Source: Actinopolymorpha alba DSM 45243 (GTDB taxonomy: Bacteria > Actinomycetota > Actinomycetes > Propionibacteriales > Actinopolymorphaceae). Taken from it: a DNA stretch of 64,000 nucleotides. A program made the translations under genes and the position numbers. Of this stretch, positions 1-9,230 are shown one piece after another (the stretch's first letter is position 1; each line of letters begins with the position of its first letter). Location of the stretch: the NCBI RefSeq assembly GCF_000373925.1, contig NZ_KB892768.1:144018-208017 (forward strand), read 5' to 3'. The notes beneath the pieces were generated by a model. The model saw only the letters and a list, made by a program, of their open reading frames with translations, was not told the DNA's origin and searched no databases.

Positions 1-883
1 CGATCGCCGGCAGGATGACGGGAGGCAGCGCACCCGGATCGGTGGAGAGCCCGAAGAACACGAAGAACATCGCCGCGAAGAGATCCCGCAACGGCTCCAA
101 CAGCCGCCGGACGTTTTCGGCCACCTCGCCTGACAGCGCGATCCCGAGGAGGAACGCACCGACCGCGGCCGACACGTGCACACTCTCAGCGAACCCCGCG
201 ACGAGCAGCGCGAGGCCGAGGATCCGCAGCAGCAGGATCTCCTGGTTGGCCGTGAACACGAACCTGCTCACGTGCCGGCCGTACCGCAGGGCGATCAGCA
301 ACACCAGCGCGAGGATCGCGATCGCCACCAGCACCGACGACATCGCGCTCCACGGACCGGAGGCGGCGAGGACGGCGGTCAGGACCGGAAGGAACACCGC
401 CATGGCCAGGTCCTCGAGCACCAGGACCCCGAGGATGCTCGGCGTCTCCCGGTTACCCAGCCGGCGCAGGTCGGTCAGGACCTTCGCCACGATCCCCGAC
501 GAGCTGACCGCGGTGACGCCGAACATCGCGATGGCGGCGACCGGGCCCCAGCCCATCAGCAGGGCGAGGGCCGCGCCCGGCACGCCGTTGAGGACAACGT
601 CCAGTACGCCGACCGGCGCCTGGCGCCGCAGGGTTCCGACGAGTTCACCGGCGGAGTACTCCAGCCCCAGCAGGAGGAGCAGCAGGACCACGCCGACCTC
701 GCCGCCGGTCTGGATGAACTCCTGCGGTGCCGCGAGCGGGAGCAACCCGCCGGAACCGAACGCGAGACCCGCCACGAGGTAGAGCGGGATGGGCGAGATC
801 CCGACCTTTCCGGCCAGCCGGCCCACCACGCTCAGACCGAAGATGACGGCGCCCAGCTCGATGAGCAGTGTCGCGAGATGCAC
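1..883 (-). CDS. K+/H+ antiporter, CPA2 family membrane subunit (partial, cut by left edge)
   Basis: This is the N-terminal part of a monovalent cation:proton antiporter of the CPA2 (KefB/KhtU) family; the 3' end lies outside the window. Reading from the GTG at 883, the protein is an almost unbroken series of hydrophobic helices. It contains the family's conserved stretch around LVLEDLAMAV, where the acidic pair sits in the ion path, and GVTAVSSSGIVAKVL, typical of this exchanger fold. It begins 7 bases after the stop of the upstream KhtT-like gene and has a GGGGCGG stretch before the GTG, so the two are surely co-transcribed. The role would be potassium efflux coupled to proton entry at the membrane. 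The family call is firm; K+ specificity is inferred from the partner subunit. Confidence 0.9.
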   Translation of the reverse strand, partial: MHLATLLIELGAVIFGLSVVGRLAGKVGISPIPLYLVAGLAFGSGGLLPLAAPQEFIQTGGEVGVVLLLLLLGLEYSAGELVGTLRRQAPVGVLDVVLNGVPGAALALLMGWGPVAAIAMFGVTAVSSSGIVAKVLTDLRRLGNRETPSILGVLVLEDLAMAVFLPVLTAVLAASGPWSAMSSVLVAIAILALVLLIALRYGRHVSRFVFTANQEILLLRILGLALLVAGFAESVHVSAAVGAFLLGIALSGEVAENVRRLLEPLRDLFAAMFFVFFGLSTDPGALPPVILPAI

Positions 884-890
884 CCGCCCC

Positions 891-1373
891 TCAGCCTTCC
901 GCGAGGATCTGTGCGACCTGGCGGACCGCCTCGGGGGTGCCGACCACGATCACCTTGTCACCGGCTTCGAAGGTGAAGTCGGGACGCGGCGAGGGATGCA
1001 CCTCATCACCACGGATGACAGCGACGATCGACGCGCCGGTACGAGTGCGGACCTGCGCGTCTCCGAGCGTGCGTCGGGCGTACGGCGAACTCGCGGCGAG
1101 CCGGATGCCCTCCGTCGCCAGTCCCTCGACCTGTTCGCGCAGCCTCGCGAACCGCTCGACGATCCGGGGAGCGCCCAGCAACTCCGCCACCACCTCGGCC
1201 TCGGCCGCGCTGAGATCGATCACCGCCCGGCACGCGTCGGGGTCATCCGAGTCATAGACGAACACCTGACGCTCACCACCGCGTTGCGAGACGACTCCGA
1301 TGCGTTGCCCCTCCGCGGTGAGGAAGTCGTGCCGTAGGCCCACGCCCGGAAGGCGTGTCTCCTCCACCTCCAT
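891..1373 (-). CDS. TrkA-C domain regulatory subunit of the K+/H+ antiporter (KhtT-like)
   Basis: A 160-residue soluble protein. The last 80 residues form an RCK/TrkA-C domain, seen in RTGASIVAVIRGDEV and the closing KVIVVGTPEAVRQVAQIL. The N-terminal half matches the KhtT-type domain that precedes it in antiporter regulators. Such proteins gate the membrane antiporter in response to nucleotides or cations. The ATG at 1373 has AGGAGG about 4-5 bases upstream, and the stop is followed after 7 bases by the antiporter start. It is the first gene of this two-gene operon. Size and order match khtTU of Bacillus subtilis; orthology is inferred from arrangement and domain content. Confidence 0.88.
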   Translation of the reverse strand: MEVEETRLPGVGLRHDFLTAEGQRIGVVSQRGGERQVFVYDSDDPDACRAVIDLSAAEAEVVAELLGAPRIVERFARLREQVEGLATEGIRLAASSPYARRTLGDAQVRTRTGASIVAVIRGDEVHPSPRPDFTFEAGDKVIVVGTPEAVRQVAQILAEG

Positions 1374-1451
1374 GCTTCCTCCTTCTCGACGACCGACCCT
1401 ACGGCCCCGCCGAGGACGCGGGAAGCCGGGGATCAGAAGCGGGGATCACGA

Positions 1452-1481
1452 GTGGGCCCGACCGGGTCTGGTCGGGCCCAC
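1452..1481 (-). terminator. GC-rich hairpin after the sugar-binding lipoprotein gene
   Basis: A perfect 12-bp stem (1452-1463 with 1470-1481, GTGGGCCCGACC arms) around a 6-base loop, about 30 bases past the stop at 1512. There is no T-run, as is common for actinomycete terminators. It separates the alpha-galactoside operon from the antiporter operon. Confidence 0.7.
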
Positions 1482-1516
1482 GGTGAAGGTCGGTCACACG
1501 GTGAAGGTCGGTCACA
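1481..1516. repeat. two perfect 18-bp direct repeats
   Basis: The 18-mer CGGTGAAGGTCGGTCACA occurs twice in tandem (1481-1498 and 1499-1516). The second copy covers the last codons and the stop of the binding-protein gene. It looks like a local duplication at the gene end; no function is evident. Confidence 0.75.
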
Positions 1517-3128
1517 CGGAGCCGGGTTGGCGTTCCGGTGTCGCGATGTCCGCCGGGCTGAGCCCTGCCTCCGAGAGGATGCTGGCGAAGTTCTTCTCGA
1601 CGTACTGCTGGAGCTGGACGGCGTAGTCGTCTGGCTTGATCTTGCGCTGGAGCACGGTGATGAAGAGGTTCCTGAGGGCGTCGGTGGACCGGCCACCGGC
1701 GCCGTTGACCCAGAAGCCGCCGTACGCCGGGCCGGTGATGCCCTTGGGCTCCACCCGGGAGATCCGGTCCTGGATGTCCTTCGGATAGTCGATGCCGCTG
1801 ATCATCGACGGACCCTGCGGCGTCAGCTCCTTCGCCTCGCCCTGCCCGCGGACAAAGGCGGAGTAGCCGGCCCGGGAGATCCAGAACATCACGAAGTCCA
1901 TGACCATCTCGGTGCGCCCGACGCCCTTGTCGACAACGCTGAGATACTCACCGCCCGTGCTTTCTGGTGAACGGACGCCGGCCTGCACCCTGGACCCGCT
2001 CATGGGCGGGAACTCCATGACGTCCCATTCGAAGGCACGGACGGTTCCCTGCTCGATGTCGAGCCGGCGCAGGCGGTCTGCCGATATTCCCTGAAGGTCC
2101 TTGGGAAGCCGGGTCAGCGTCCACGAACCGTCGACGAGGATCGCCGCCCGTTGCTGCAGGAACGGGGTGTACTGGTCGCTGCGGACGAAGAAGTCGCTGG
2201 TCGAGAACTCCGGGAAGACCCTGGAGAAGTTACCGATGATGTCCGCGACTCTCGGGGTGTCGAACCGGAGAGCTCTGTCCTTCAGGCCGGCGTAGAAACG
2301 TTGCGGACTGAAGGTGTACGTGGCGTGCAGGCGGGGGTTGTTGGGGTCATAGGTGAAGTCCCCGTCGGTCTCAGGGCTCCAGTTCCAGTCGCCGGGCCTG
2401 GCTCGGACGGAATTAACCCAGGACGTGTGGTACTGGTCGAAATAGATCGAGGCGAACCAACCGGGTATCACGTAGTCGAAGTTCGTCGAGATCGGAATAT
2501 GACCGGCCGCCTTGAGCTTGCGGGAAACATCGACGAGGGCGCTCCAGTCGGCCGGCGGATCGACACCGACCTTCGCGAAGACGTCCTTGTTGTAGTACCA
2601 ATAAAGCCGGACCGCGTCGGTGCCGATGAGCGTTCTGTCGCCCCGCGGGTCGAGGTCGCGGAAGAGCCCGAACGCGTAGTCCTTCTCCCATGCCTGGCCG
2701 GTGTACGGATTGGTCTGGGCGCGATATTCGTCAAAATTGACGTACCTACGAAAGATCGGTCCGTAATTACCCGAAACGATGTCGGGACCGATCCGGTTGT
2801 CACCCAATTGCGTCCCGAGCCAACTCGCGTAGGCCTTGGTGTCGGGATAGTCCTTCGTCTCCCAGACGATCTCGACGTCCGGCTGGTGCCGGCGATAGGC
2901 CGCGGCAAGCTCCTGCTGCGCCTGGCGAGGAGGGTTCTCCAGCGTGGCGACAACAATCCGGCCGCGATACCTCCGCGTTCCGTCGTTGACCCGGGGCACG
3001 GTCGGCTTGTCGTCGAGGTTCTCACCGTCGTCACCACTACACGCGGCGAGTGCGGCGGCGAGCGAGGGAGCCGTGATCCCGAGGGCGAGTGAACGCGTGA
3101 GAAATGTTCGCCGGCTCCAGCCAGACAT
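1512..3128 (-). CDS. ABC transporter extracellular solute-binding protein, family 1, Tat-exported lipoprotein
   Basis: A 538-residue carbohydrate-type binding protein. The N-terminus carries a twin-arginine motif (SRRTFL, residues 5-10) and a lipobox (LAAC, Cys30), so it should be exported folded by Tat and lipid-anchored outside the membrane. The body has the family-1 layout, with TLENPPRQAQQELAAAYRR near the start and the ligand-cleft-type stretch YWYYNKDVFAKVGVDPPADW in the middle. I use the ATG at 3128 because GGGAGG lies 7-8 bases upstream; the frame stays open further upstream but without signal-peptide character. It is the third gene behind an alpha-galactosidase and a family-5 binding protein. 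No permease gene is adjacent. Confidence 0.88.
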   Translation of the reverse strand: MSGWSRRTFLTRSLALGITAPSLAAALAACSGDDGENLDDKPTVPRVNDGTRRYRGRIVVATLENPPRQAQQELAAAYRRHQPDVEIVWETKDYPDTKAYASWLGTQLGDNRIGPDIVSGNYGPIFRRYVNFDEYRAQTNPYTGQAWEKDYAFGLFRDLDPRGDRTLIGTDAVRLYWYYNKDVFAKVGVDPPADWSALVDVSRKLKAAGHIPISTNFDYVIPGWFASIYFDQYHTSWVNSVRARPGDWNWSPETDGDFTYDPNNPRLHATYTFSPQRFYAGLKDRALRFDTPRVADIIGNFSRVFPEFSTSDFFVRSDQYTPFLQQRAAILVDGSWTLTRLPKDLQGISADRLRRLDIEQGTVRAFEWDVMEFPPMSGSRVQAGVRSPESTGGEYLSVVDKGVGRTEMVMDFVMFWISRAGYSAFVRGQGEAKELTPQGPSMISGIDYPKDIQDRISRVEPKGITGPAYGGFWVNGAGGRSTDALRNLFITVLQRKIKPDDYAVQLQQYVEKNFASILSEAGLSPADIATPERQPGSV

Positions 3129-3231
3129 CGGCAGCCCTCCCTGACAGTCCGCGACAAACAGTACCCGGACCGCCACGAGCCCGTGACGAGACGTAGGGAA
3201 CGGACCGCCAGGCCGAGCTTCTGTCAGGCCC

Positions 3232-5382
3232 TCACACCGGGTGCTCCTCAGGGTTGGACCAGAAGTAGGTCTCCGGGTCGTACACCGCCGGCGAGGGAAG
3301 GATCCAGGTGTTGACCCAACCACCGAGGGCGAGGTTCTCCCGCTGGGGTACGTTGCCGAGGCCCTCGCGCGCGAGCACCACCTGCGGATAGTTCGCCACC
3401 ACCCCGAGGAAGAACGGCCCGTCCTCGATGTGGACCTTGAAGATCTCCCAGAGCAGCTTGATGCGTTCCATCTCGTCGACCGCGACCCGGGCCCGCGCGT
3501 ACAGCTTCCACAGCCGGTCGATCGGGTCGCCCTTGTCGGGCAGGAGCCACGGCGGCTGGCGTTTCCACGGATCGACCTTCTCCTGCGCCTTCAGCTTCGA
3601 CGGGTCGCCCGTCTGCAGGATGAACGCCTGGCCGTGCAGCGGCGCCCAGTGCTCAGGCTGCACCGGGATCACCCAACCGGGATAGACCAGCGGTTGGTTG
3701 TCACCGACCTCCCACGCCGTGGTGGTCATGAGCCGGCCCTGCGACCAGAGGTCGCTGAACGCGTCGGGAGCGACCGGGTTGATCCGGGTCGTGATGCCGA
3801 TGGCCTCCCAGTCCCGCTTGAGATACGTGCATTTCTGGATGTGTTCGTTGCTGGTGTCCGCTGGATAGTCCAGGCTGAGCGCGAGCGGGGACCCGTCGGG
3901 CAACTCCCGCTTGCCGTCGCCGTTCCTGTCGACCACGCCGAGTTCGTCAAGGAGGGCTTTCGCCCGCTCCGGGTCGTACCCCAGATAGGCGTCGCGCCAC
4001 TGCTCGAAGAGCCGCTGCCCCTGCTCGTTGACCTGGAACGTCACCCCCTTGGGGCTCAGCGTTCCGGTCGTGATCTCGCCGGTGTTGAAATAGATCGCCT
4101 TGCGGGCGTCCTTGCGGTCGAAGGCATGCGAGAGCGCCTGGCGGAATCTCTTGTCCCGGATGAGTTCACGGAGTCCGGCATCGGGATAGTCGTAGTTGAA
4201 GAACGTGATCGAACCCGTGCCTGACCCGGAGTCCCACAACCACAGGCGTACGCCCGTGCGCTTCTCGGCCTGCTTCAGACCGGAGATGTCGGCCAGCGTG
4301 AGTGGCACATGCGCGCCGTGCACGTAGTCGACCTTGCCCTCGGTGAGTTGCAGCCGGCGGACCTGGGCATCGCGCACGGCGTTGATCCGGATCTCGTCGA
4401 GGTACGGCAGTTGGTCGCCATGCCTGGTCACCGCATAGTAGAAGGGATTGCGTTCGAGCCGGACGCTTCGCCCCTCGGCGTACGCCTTGAGCCGCCAGCC
4501 CGCCATCGTCGGACAGTCCGGGTTTGCTGTCCAGTCGGACTTGCGGTCGTGTTCTTCGTACCACGACCTCTTGGTGACCTTCTTGTTGTAGCGAGGGTGG
4601 AACTGCCGAAGGTAGTGACGCGGAACCATCCAGCGCGGGCCGACCCCGGCGTTCACCCAGGCCGCGATCCGGTCGGGTGTAGCCGGTGCCGGCGCGTCGA
4701 AGGTGAGGACGAGCGTGTGGTCGTCGGGGGCGGTGACCGTGGCCACCGTGTCGCGCCCTGAGCGCACGTCATCGGGTGGGACTTCTGGATGCACCTCGTC
4801 CAGGACCATGTCCTCCCACCAGTACATGATGTCGGCGGTCGTCCACGAGTGGCCGTCAGACCATCGCAACCCCTTGCGGAAGCGGAAGGTCCACACGGAC
4901 GCGTCCGCGTTGGACTCCCAACTCTCGGCGAGTCCCGGACCGACGTCACGACCGTCGTTCAAGAAGCGCAGGAGAGAATGGCCGTAGCAGTACTCCTTGA
5001 TGGCGGCACTGGTGGTGCTGTCCATGATCATGAGTAGCTGGCCGCCGTACGTGCCACGCCTGACCCACTCATGGGGTACGACGTACGGGTGCTCCGGAAG
5101 GCGTTCAGCGAGGGGTGGCAGCTCGCCACGCTTCACCATCGCCGTCAGCGCGGGCGCCTCGCGCAACGTCTTCGGGACCGGCAACGGCTTGGTCGCCGAT
5201 CCCTTGCCGGTGGTCACATCCGGCGAGGCCTTGCCGTCCGGCTGGGCGGATCCCTTTGATTCGTTGGGGGCGCAGGCGCCCAGGGTCACCGTCGCGACAG
5301 CGAGAGCCGAACCATACAAGAAGGTCCGGCGGCTCGCCCCGACGGTTTCCAACCTTCCGGTGACTTCACTACCCTCTCCCAT
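3232..5382 (-). CDS. ABC transporter substrate-binding protein, family 5 (peptide/oligosaccharide type), Tat lipoprotein
   Basis: A 716-residue DppA/OppA-fold binding protein. ASRRTFLYG and LGAC (Cys37) mark a Tat lipoprotein signal. The family-5 core is clear: GPGLAESWE, VWTFRFRKGLRWSDG, the helix YDPERAKALLDELG and the D-rich segment DRNGDGKRELPDG. The ATG at 5382 has GAGAGGAAG just upstream. Family-5 proteins often bind oligopeptides, but some, such as rhizobial AgpA, bind alpha-galactosides. Its position 42 bases behind a GH4 alpha-galactosidase supports an alpha-galactoside ligand here. At 716 residues it is longer than typical OppA (about 540), as in other actinobacterial members. Ligand assignment is inference. 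Confidence 0.88.
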   Translation of the reverse strand: MGEGSEVTGRLETVGASRRTFLYGSALAVATVTLGACAPNESKGSAQPDGKASPDVTTGKGSATKPLPVPKTLREAPALTAMVKRGELPPLAERLPEHPYVVPHEWVRRGTYGGQLLMIMDSTTSAAIKEYCYGHSLLRFLNDGRDVGPGLAESWESNADASVWTFRFRKGLRWSDGHSWTTADIMYWWEDMVLDEVHPEVPPDDVRSGRDTVATVTAPDDHTLVLTFDAPAPATPDRIAAWVNAGVGPRWMVPRHYLRQFHPRYNKKVTKRSWYEEHDRKSDWTANPDCPTMAGWRLKAYAEGRSVRLERNPFYYAVTRHGDQLPYLDEIRINAVRDAQVRRLQLTEGKVDYVHGAHVPLTLADISGLKQAEKRTGVRLWLWDSGSGTGSITFFNYDYPDAGLRELIRDKRFRQALSHAFDRKDARKAIYFNTGEITTGTLSPKGVTFQVNEQGQRLFEQWRDAYLGYDPERAKALLDELGVVDRNGDGKRELPDGSPLALSLDYPADTSNEHIQKCTYLKRDWEAIGITTRINPVAPDAFSDLWSQGRLMTTTAWEVGDNQPLVYPGWVIPVQPEHWAPLHGQAFILQTGDPSKLKAQEKVDPWKRQPPWLLPDKGDPIDRLWKLYARARVAVDEMERIKLLWEIFKVHIEDGPFFLGVVANYPQVVLAREGLGNVPQRENLALGGWVNTWILPSPAVYDPETYFWSNPEEHPV

Positions 5383-5424
5383 CGACTTCCTCTCCCATCG
5401 GTGAAGGCCCTTCGCACCTTGATG

Positions 5425-6810
5425 TCACAGGACCGCGGGCGCCGACGCGCCCTGCACGAGTTCCTCCGGCAGGAGCTTCGCGTGCGCCTCGATGAGGTCG
5501 TCCACCATCGAACGAATCTCAGCGAGCGTGAGGAGCGCTCCGGTCAGCGGGTCGAGCATCACCGCGTGATAGACGTGCTCGCGATTCCCCGTCAATGCGG
5601 CCTTGACGGCGAGTTCCTGGACGTTGATGTTCGTCCGGTTCACCGCCGCGCACTGGGGTGGCAGGTCGCCGATCACGCTGGGCTGGACGCCGTTGCTGTC
5701 CACCAGGCACGGCACCTCGACGCAACATCCCGTTGGCAGGTTCGTGATCAGGTTCTGGTTCTCGACATTTCCGTAGATCACGCTCGGAACTCCCGTCTCC
5801 ATCGCGTTGACGATGACGGCGCCGTACTCCACCGACGGAGCGAGCTCTGCCTTCAACCTGTCCAGGAGCGTCGCGGTCTGCCCGTCCTCGTCGTGGGCCG
5901 CGCAGATCTCGTAGTAGTCCCAGCGCCGCGGGATGAAGTCGTTCACCATCTCCGCCGTCTTGCGGAAGTACGGAAGGTATTCGGACGCATGGTGGCTCGA
6001 CTCGGTGTGGAAGTACCCGAACGCGTCCATGATCGACGTACGCACGCGTTCGACCCCGCCTTCGTAGATGGACGCACCGCGATCCGCGTGGCTGTGGTCG
6101 CCGCGGTCGTCGGCGAGGCCCGCTCCGTCCCGCCAGCGAAGGTGGCGCTCACCCATCACCTGGCGCAGGCGCGGATACAGGTCGTCGTGGCCGTGGCGGA
6201 AGTCGAGGAACCACGACTGGTGGTTGATGCCGGCGGCGCGGTAGCTCACCTCGCCGTACGGCACACCGAGTTCACGGGCGAGCATCCGCGACGTTCCCTG
6301 CACGCTGTGGCAGAGTCCGACCGTCTTGACACCCTGGCTGGTGAGGAACCCCGTGGCCATCGCCATCGGGTTGGCGTAGTTGATGACCTGAGCGTCCGGG
6401 CAGAGTGCGTGGATGTCGCTAGCGATCCCGCGATATGCCGGCACCGAACGCAGGAACCGGAACACCCCTCCGGGCCCGACCGTGTCGCCCACCGGCTGGT
6501 CGATCCCATACCTGCGTGGGATCTCGACGTCCTGCCGGTACGCGTCGATCCCGCCGACCTGGAAGGTGATCACGACGTAGTCGGCGCCGGCCAGCGCCGC
6601 CCGGCGGTCCGTCGTGGAATCGACCCGCGCCGGCAGCCCATGGTGGGCGACGAGTTCGCGGGCGGCCGAGGCGGTGCGTTCCAGGCGTTCCGCGTTGATG
6701 TCCATCAACGCCAACGTGGAGTCCTGAAGCGCGGGGAAACTCAGCAGGTCGCCGATCAACCGCAGCGGAAACACGTAACCGCCGGCACCGATAATCGCGA
6801 TCTTGGGCAT
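5425..6810 (-). CDS. melA: alpha-galactosidase, glycoside hydrolase family 4
   Basis: A 461-residue cytoplasmic GH4 enzyme, which cleaves alpha-galactosides such as melibiose through an NAD+- and metal-dependent oxidation-elimination route. Visible marks: a Rossmann glycine motif at the start (IGAGGYVFP), GDTVGPGGVFRFLR, NYANPMAM, the metal-binding pair GLCHSVQG, and GINHQSWFLD. I choose the ATG at 6810 over the GTG at 6816, because AGGAG sits 5 bases before the ATG but touches the GTG. It leads an operon with two binding lipoproteins and is divergent from a MelR-like regulator, the same head-to-head layout as E. coli melR-melAB. Confidence 0.92.
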   Translation of the reverse strand: MPKIAIIGAGGYVFPLRLIGDLLSFPALQDSTLALMDINAERLERTASAARELVAHHGLPARVDSTTDRRAALAGADYVVITFQVGGIDAYRQDVEIPRRYGIDQPVGDTVGPGGVFRFLRSVPAYRGIASDIHALCPDAQVINYANPMAMATGFLTSQGVKTVGLCHSVQGTSRMLARELGVPYGEVSYRAAGINHQSWFLDFRHGHDDLYPRLRQVMGERHLRWRDGAGLADDRGDHSHADRGASIYEGGVERVRTSIMDAFGYFHTESSHHASEYLPYFRKTAEMVNDFIPRRWDYYEICAAHDEDGQTATLLDRLKAELAPSVEYGAVIVNAMETGVPSVIYGNVENQNLITNLPTGCCVEVPCLVDSNGVQPSVIGDLPPQCAAVNRTNINVQELAVKAALTGNREHVYHAVMLDPLTGALLTLAEIRSMVDDLIEAHAKLLPEELVQGASAPAVL

Positions 6811-6946
6811 AGCCACTCCTTGCGCAGACGTACGGGTGTGGAGGACGCACGGGTCTTGGAGATGTGAGATACGCGGTAGCCAGATGCGGCCATCCGGTCT
6901 CGCGTTGTTTCAACCGTATGAACTGAAAGACCTAGAATCCCTCCGC

Positions 6947-7885
6947 ATGGGTAGGGCGAAGTTCCGGGAGACTAAGGTCGGCACGCGAAGCCACGCGGAG
7001 CAGAGCCTCGTGGAGCACGGCTCCGTCGGGCAGAGCCAGGTTGAGGTGCATCCGTCAGAGCTGAAGTGCTGGCAGGGCAACGGTTACGCCATGAGGGGCG
7101 CCCACCGGCACGACGACATCGAGGTCAACCTGGTCGACCGGGCGCCGCTGAAGTACATGTTCGGAGGTACGCCCGTCGAAGTGCGTCCTGGACATGTCGG
7201 CCTCTTCTGGGCGGCCATGCCGCACCGCCTCATCGACTGCCCGGAAAACTGGAACTCCTACGTCTGTTGGCTCCACATTCCGCTCGGCACCATCCTGAAC
7301 TGGGGACTCCCCGAAACCGTCGTTTCTCATCTGCTTCGAGGCCGGCCAATCCTTTGTGCCACCGGCGAGTCCAACCGCATTGAGCCGGCGGATTTCGGCC
7401 ACTGGTCACGCGACCTGGCGAGCGGGTCAGACGAGCTGCGACAGGTGGCGCTGCTGGAGATCCAGGCGAGAATCCGCCGCCTCATCCACGGGGCCGGCCT
7501 CACCACCCGCCTTTCGTACGAATGGACCGCGACCGACGACGGCGTACGCCACGCGACCGCGATGGCCCAGTTCGCCGCGACCCACTTTCGCGAGCCCATC
7601 ACCGCCACTGACGTGGCATCCTCCGCACACCTGCACCCCAACTACGCGATGACGCTCTTCCATCAGGTGTTGGGCACCACGATCGGCGCCTACCTGACGC
7701 AGTGCCGGGTCGCGGAGGCGCAGCGGCTGCTCATCACCACACATGCCACGACGAGCGAGATCGCAGCCGCGGCCGGCTTTGGTTCGCAGAGCGCCTTCTA
7801 CGCGACCTTCACCCGGATCTGTGGACAGCCGCCCGGCGCCTACCGCCGCGCGCACCACCACGTCGCCACCACCAACCCAACGTGA
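6947..7885 (+). CDS. AraC-family transcriptional regulator, MelR-like
   Basis: A 312-residue regulator: an N-terminal cupin-type sensor domain (about residues 30-130, with HRHDDIEVN and GHVGLFWAAMPHRL) and a C-terminal double helix-turn-helix (about 210-300, with SAHLHPNYAMTLF and AAAAGFGSQSAFYATF). Both stretches resemble E. coli MelR as I recall it (GHITLFWA, NANYAM), which activates melAB on binding melibiose. It is divergent from the alpha-galactosidase gene, so it should control that operon and itself from the 136-bp gap. The start is uncertain: the frame is open from 6803 and no strong ribosome site precedes 6947, but the coding character begins here. Confidence 0.85.
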   Translation: MGRAKFRETKVGTRSHAEQSLVEHGSVGQSQVEVHPSELKCWQGNGYAMRGAHRHDDIEVNLVDRAPLKYMFGGTPVEVRPGHVGLFWAAMPHRLIDCPENWNSYVCWLHIPLGTILNWGLPETVVSHLLRGRPILCATGESNRIEPADFGHWSRDLASGSDELRQVALLEIQARIRRLIHGAGLTTRLSYEWTATDDGVRHATAMAQFAATHFREPITATDVASSAHLHPNYAMTLFHQVLGTTIGAYLTQCRVAEAQRLLITTHATTSEIAAAAGFGSQSAFYATFTRICGQPPGAYRRAHHHVATTNPT

Positions 7886-7949
7886 GCGGCCAGGTCCGCC
7901 GCGCGTACCCCCGTCGCCGCACGCGGGCGGCGTTCGACCAGCATCCGGC

Positions 7950-8693
7950 TCACCCACTCCCCTGCCCGACGACCAGCAGCACCTCCGACCCCACCGGCTG
8001 GTACCCCGCGGCGAGCACCGCGCGTACGGACGCGGCATTCCCGGGCGCGACCTGCGCCCACACCCCGCGGGCATCCGCCGGCAGCAGCTGCCGGGCGGAC
8101 CGGGCCAGCAGACGACCGAGCCCACGGCCGCGATGGGACGGGTCGACCTCGAAGGCGGCCTCCCATCGTCCGGCCAGACCGCGGCCGAGGATCAGGACGC
8201 CACCCTCGACGGTCCAGACCCGGACGCCGGCGCGGTAGCGGTGAGCACGGCGTACGCGTGGATGGTCGACGTCGGTCACCTCCGCCAGATCCAGCTGCGG
8301 CTCGCCCGCGGCTTTCGGAGCGAACGCCGCGATGTCGAGCGAGCCCACCCGGCGGCCGAGTCGTGCGGCCAGCGCGGAGAGGAACGGCGGACCGAGCGGC
8401 GCCGAGAGGTCATCAGCCGGGAGTTGGGCGTGCACCCATCCGGGCTCCACGTCCGCCACCACGACCGTATGCGCGGTGAACGCCACGACGGCGGCCTGCT
8501 GGGCCGATGGCTGCGGAACGACGCGGAGCGCACCGTCGGCCGGTGGCATCTCCCCACGCTCGATTCCGGCCAGGACATCCGCGAGGCCGCCGGGTTCGCT
8601 GGAAGGCCCGACTGTGTTGGAAGGCCCGACGTTGGATGGCCCGGCGGTGCTGGTGGACCCTGCCGGAACTGGGACGGGAGGCGTGGCGTGCAT
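7950..8693 (-). CDS. GNAT-family N-acetyltransferase
   Basis: A 247-residue protein whose C-terminal half is a GNAT domain: EVDPSHRGRGLGRLLA is the acetyl-CoA pyrophosphate-binding loop (R/Q-x-x-G-x-G/A), followed by WAQVAPGNAASVRAVLAAGY. The N-terminal half (residues 1-130) is less conserved, with a low-complexity proline/serine start. The ATG at 8693 follows AAGGATGGACGG, and the protein does not extend into the longer open frame antisense to the topoisomerase gene. The acetyl acceptor cannot be predicted. Confidence 0.82.
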   Translation of the reverse strand: MHATPPVPVPAGSTSTAGPSNVGPSNTVGPSSEPGGLADVLAGIERGEMPPADGALRVVPQPSAQQAAVVAFTAHTVVVADVEPGWVHAQLPADDLSAPLGPPFLSALAARLGRRVGSLDIAAFAPKAAGEPQLDLAEVTDVDHPRVRRAHRYRAGVRVWTVEGGVLILGRGLAGRWEAAFEVDPSHRGRGLGRLLARSARQLLPADARGVWAQVAPGNAASVRAVLAAGYQPVGSEVLLVVGQGSG

Positions 8694-8798
8694 CCGTCCA
8701 TCCTTCCGCCCTGGGCTTGCCGGGTTGTCATAGGTATCTCGGCCAAGACAGTCGCCGCCCTCGTCATCGGGAGCACGGCCGGTGGAGCGGGTACCCCG

Positions 8799-9095
8799 TT
8801 GCCCGTGGTCGTGGCCGGTGGCCTGGTGGCGCTGGTGTTTCTCGGGCTGGCGTTCGGGGTCTGGACCGGACGCGAAGTCCCGCGCTGGATCCTCACCCGG
8901 ATCGGGATCGGCTTCAGCGCGGTTCTCATGATGGGCGGCGTCATCAACCTCGCGGTCGCGAATGCCCTCGACGTCTCGAACACGGTCCGGCTGCTCGGCG
9001 TACTCAATCTCGTCTCGGCAGCCCTCCTCCTCGCCGGCGGTCTTATGCTCCTCGCGCCGAGTGTCCGGGCATGGTGCGGCGGTAAGAACCTCTAG
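8799..9095 (+). CDS. small membrane protein of unknown function
   Basis: About 98 residues with three hydrophobic segments (VVVAGGLVALVFLGLAF, a central one ending GGVINLAVANAL, and a last one ending LLLAGGLMLLA) and a basic C-terminus. I do not recognise a family. The start is uncertain: TTG at 8799 has GGAG 11 bases upstream, while GTG at 8805 and 8811 are alternatives. It sits between the divergent GNAT gene and the topoisomerase A gene. Codon bias fits a real gene. Confidence 0.5.
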   Translation: MPVVVAGGLVALVFLGLAFGVWTGREVPRWILTRIGIGFSAVLMMGGVINLAVANALDVSNTVRLLGVLNLVSAALLLAGGLMLLAPSVRAWCGGKNL

Positions 9096-9230
9096 CGAGC
9101 CCGCGTCTCCGGCGCCGCACCGGCCGCCCCTGCGAGTCGCTGTGTGGCAGTGTCGGCGGGGGATGCCAGTATGCAGTGGAAAACCCAAGACGCCGGTTTG
9201 ACCGCACGTACCCAAGGAGTGCACGACCGT

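Noticed and set aside
1374..1511. A riboswitch or small RNA in the gap after the sugar-binding gene
   Set aside because: Only the terminator stem and the 18-bp repeat can be seen.
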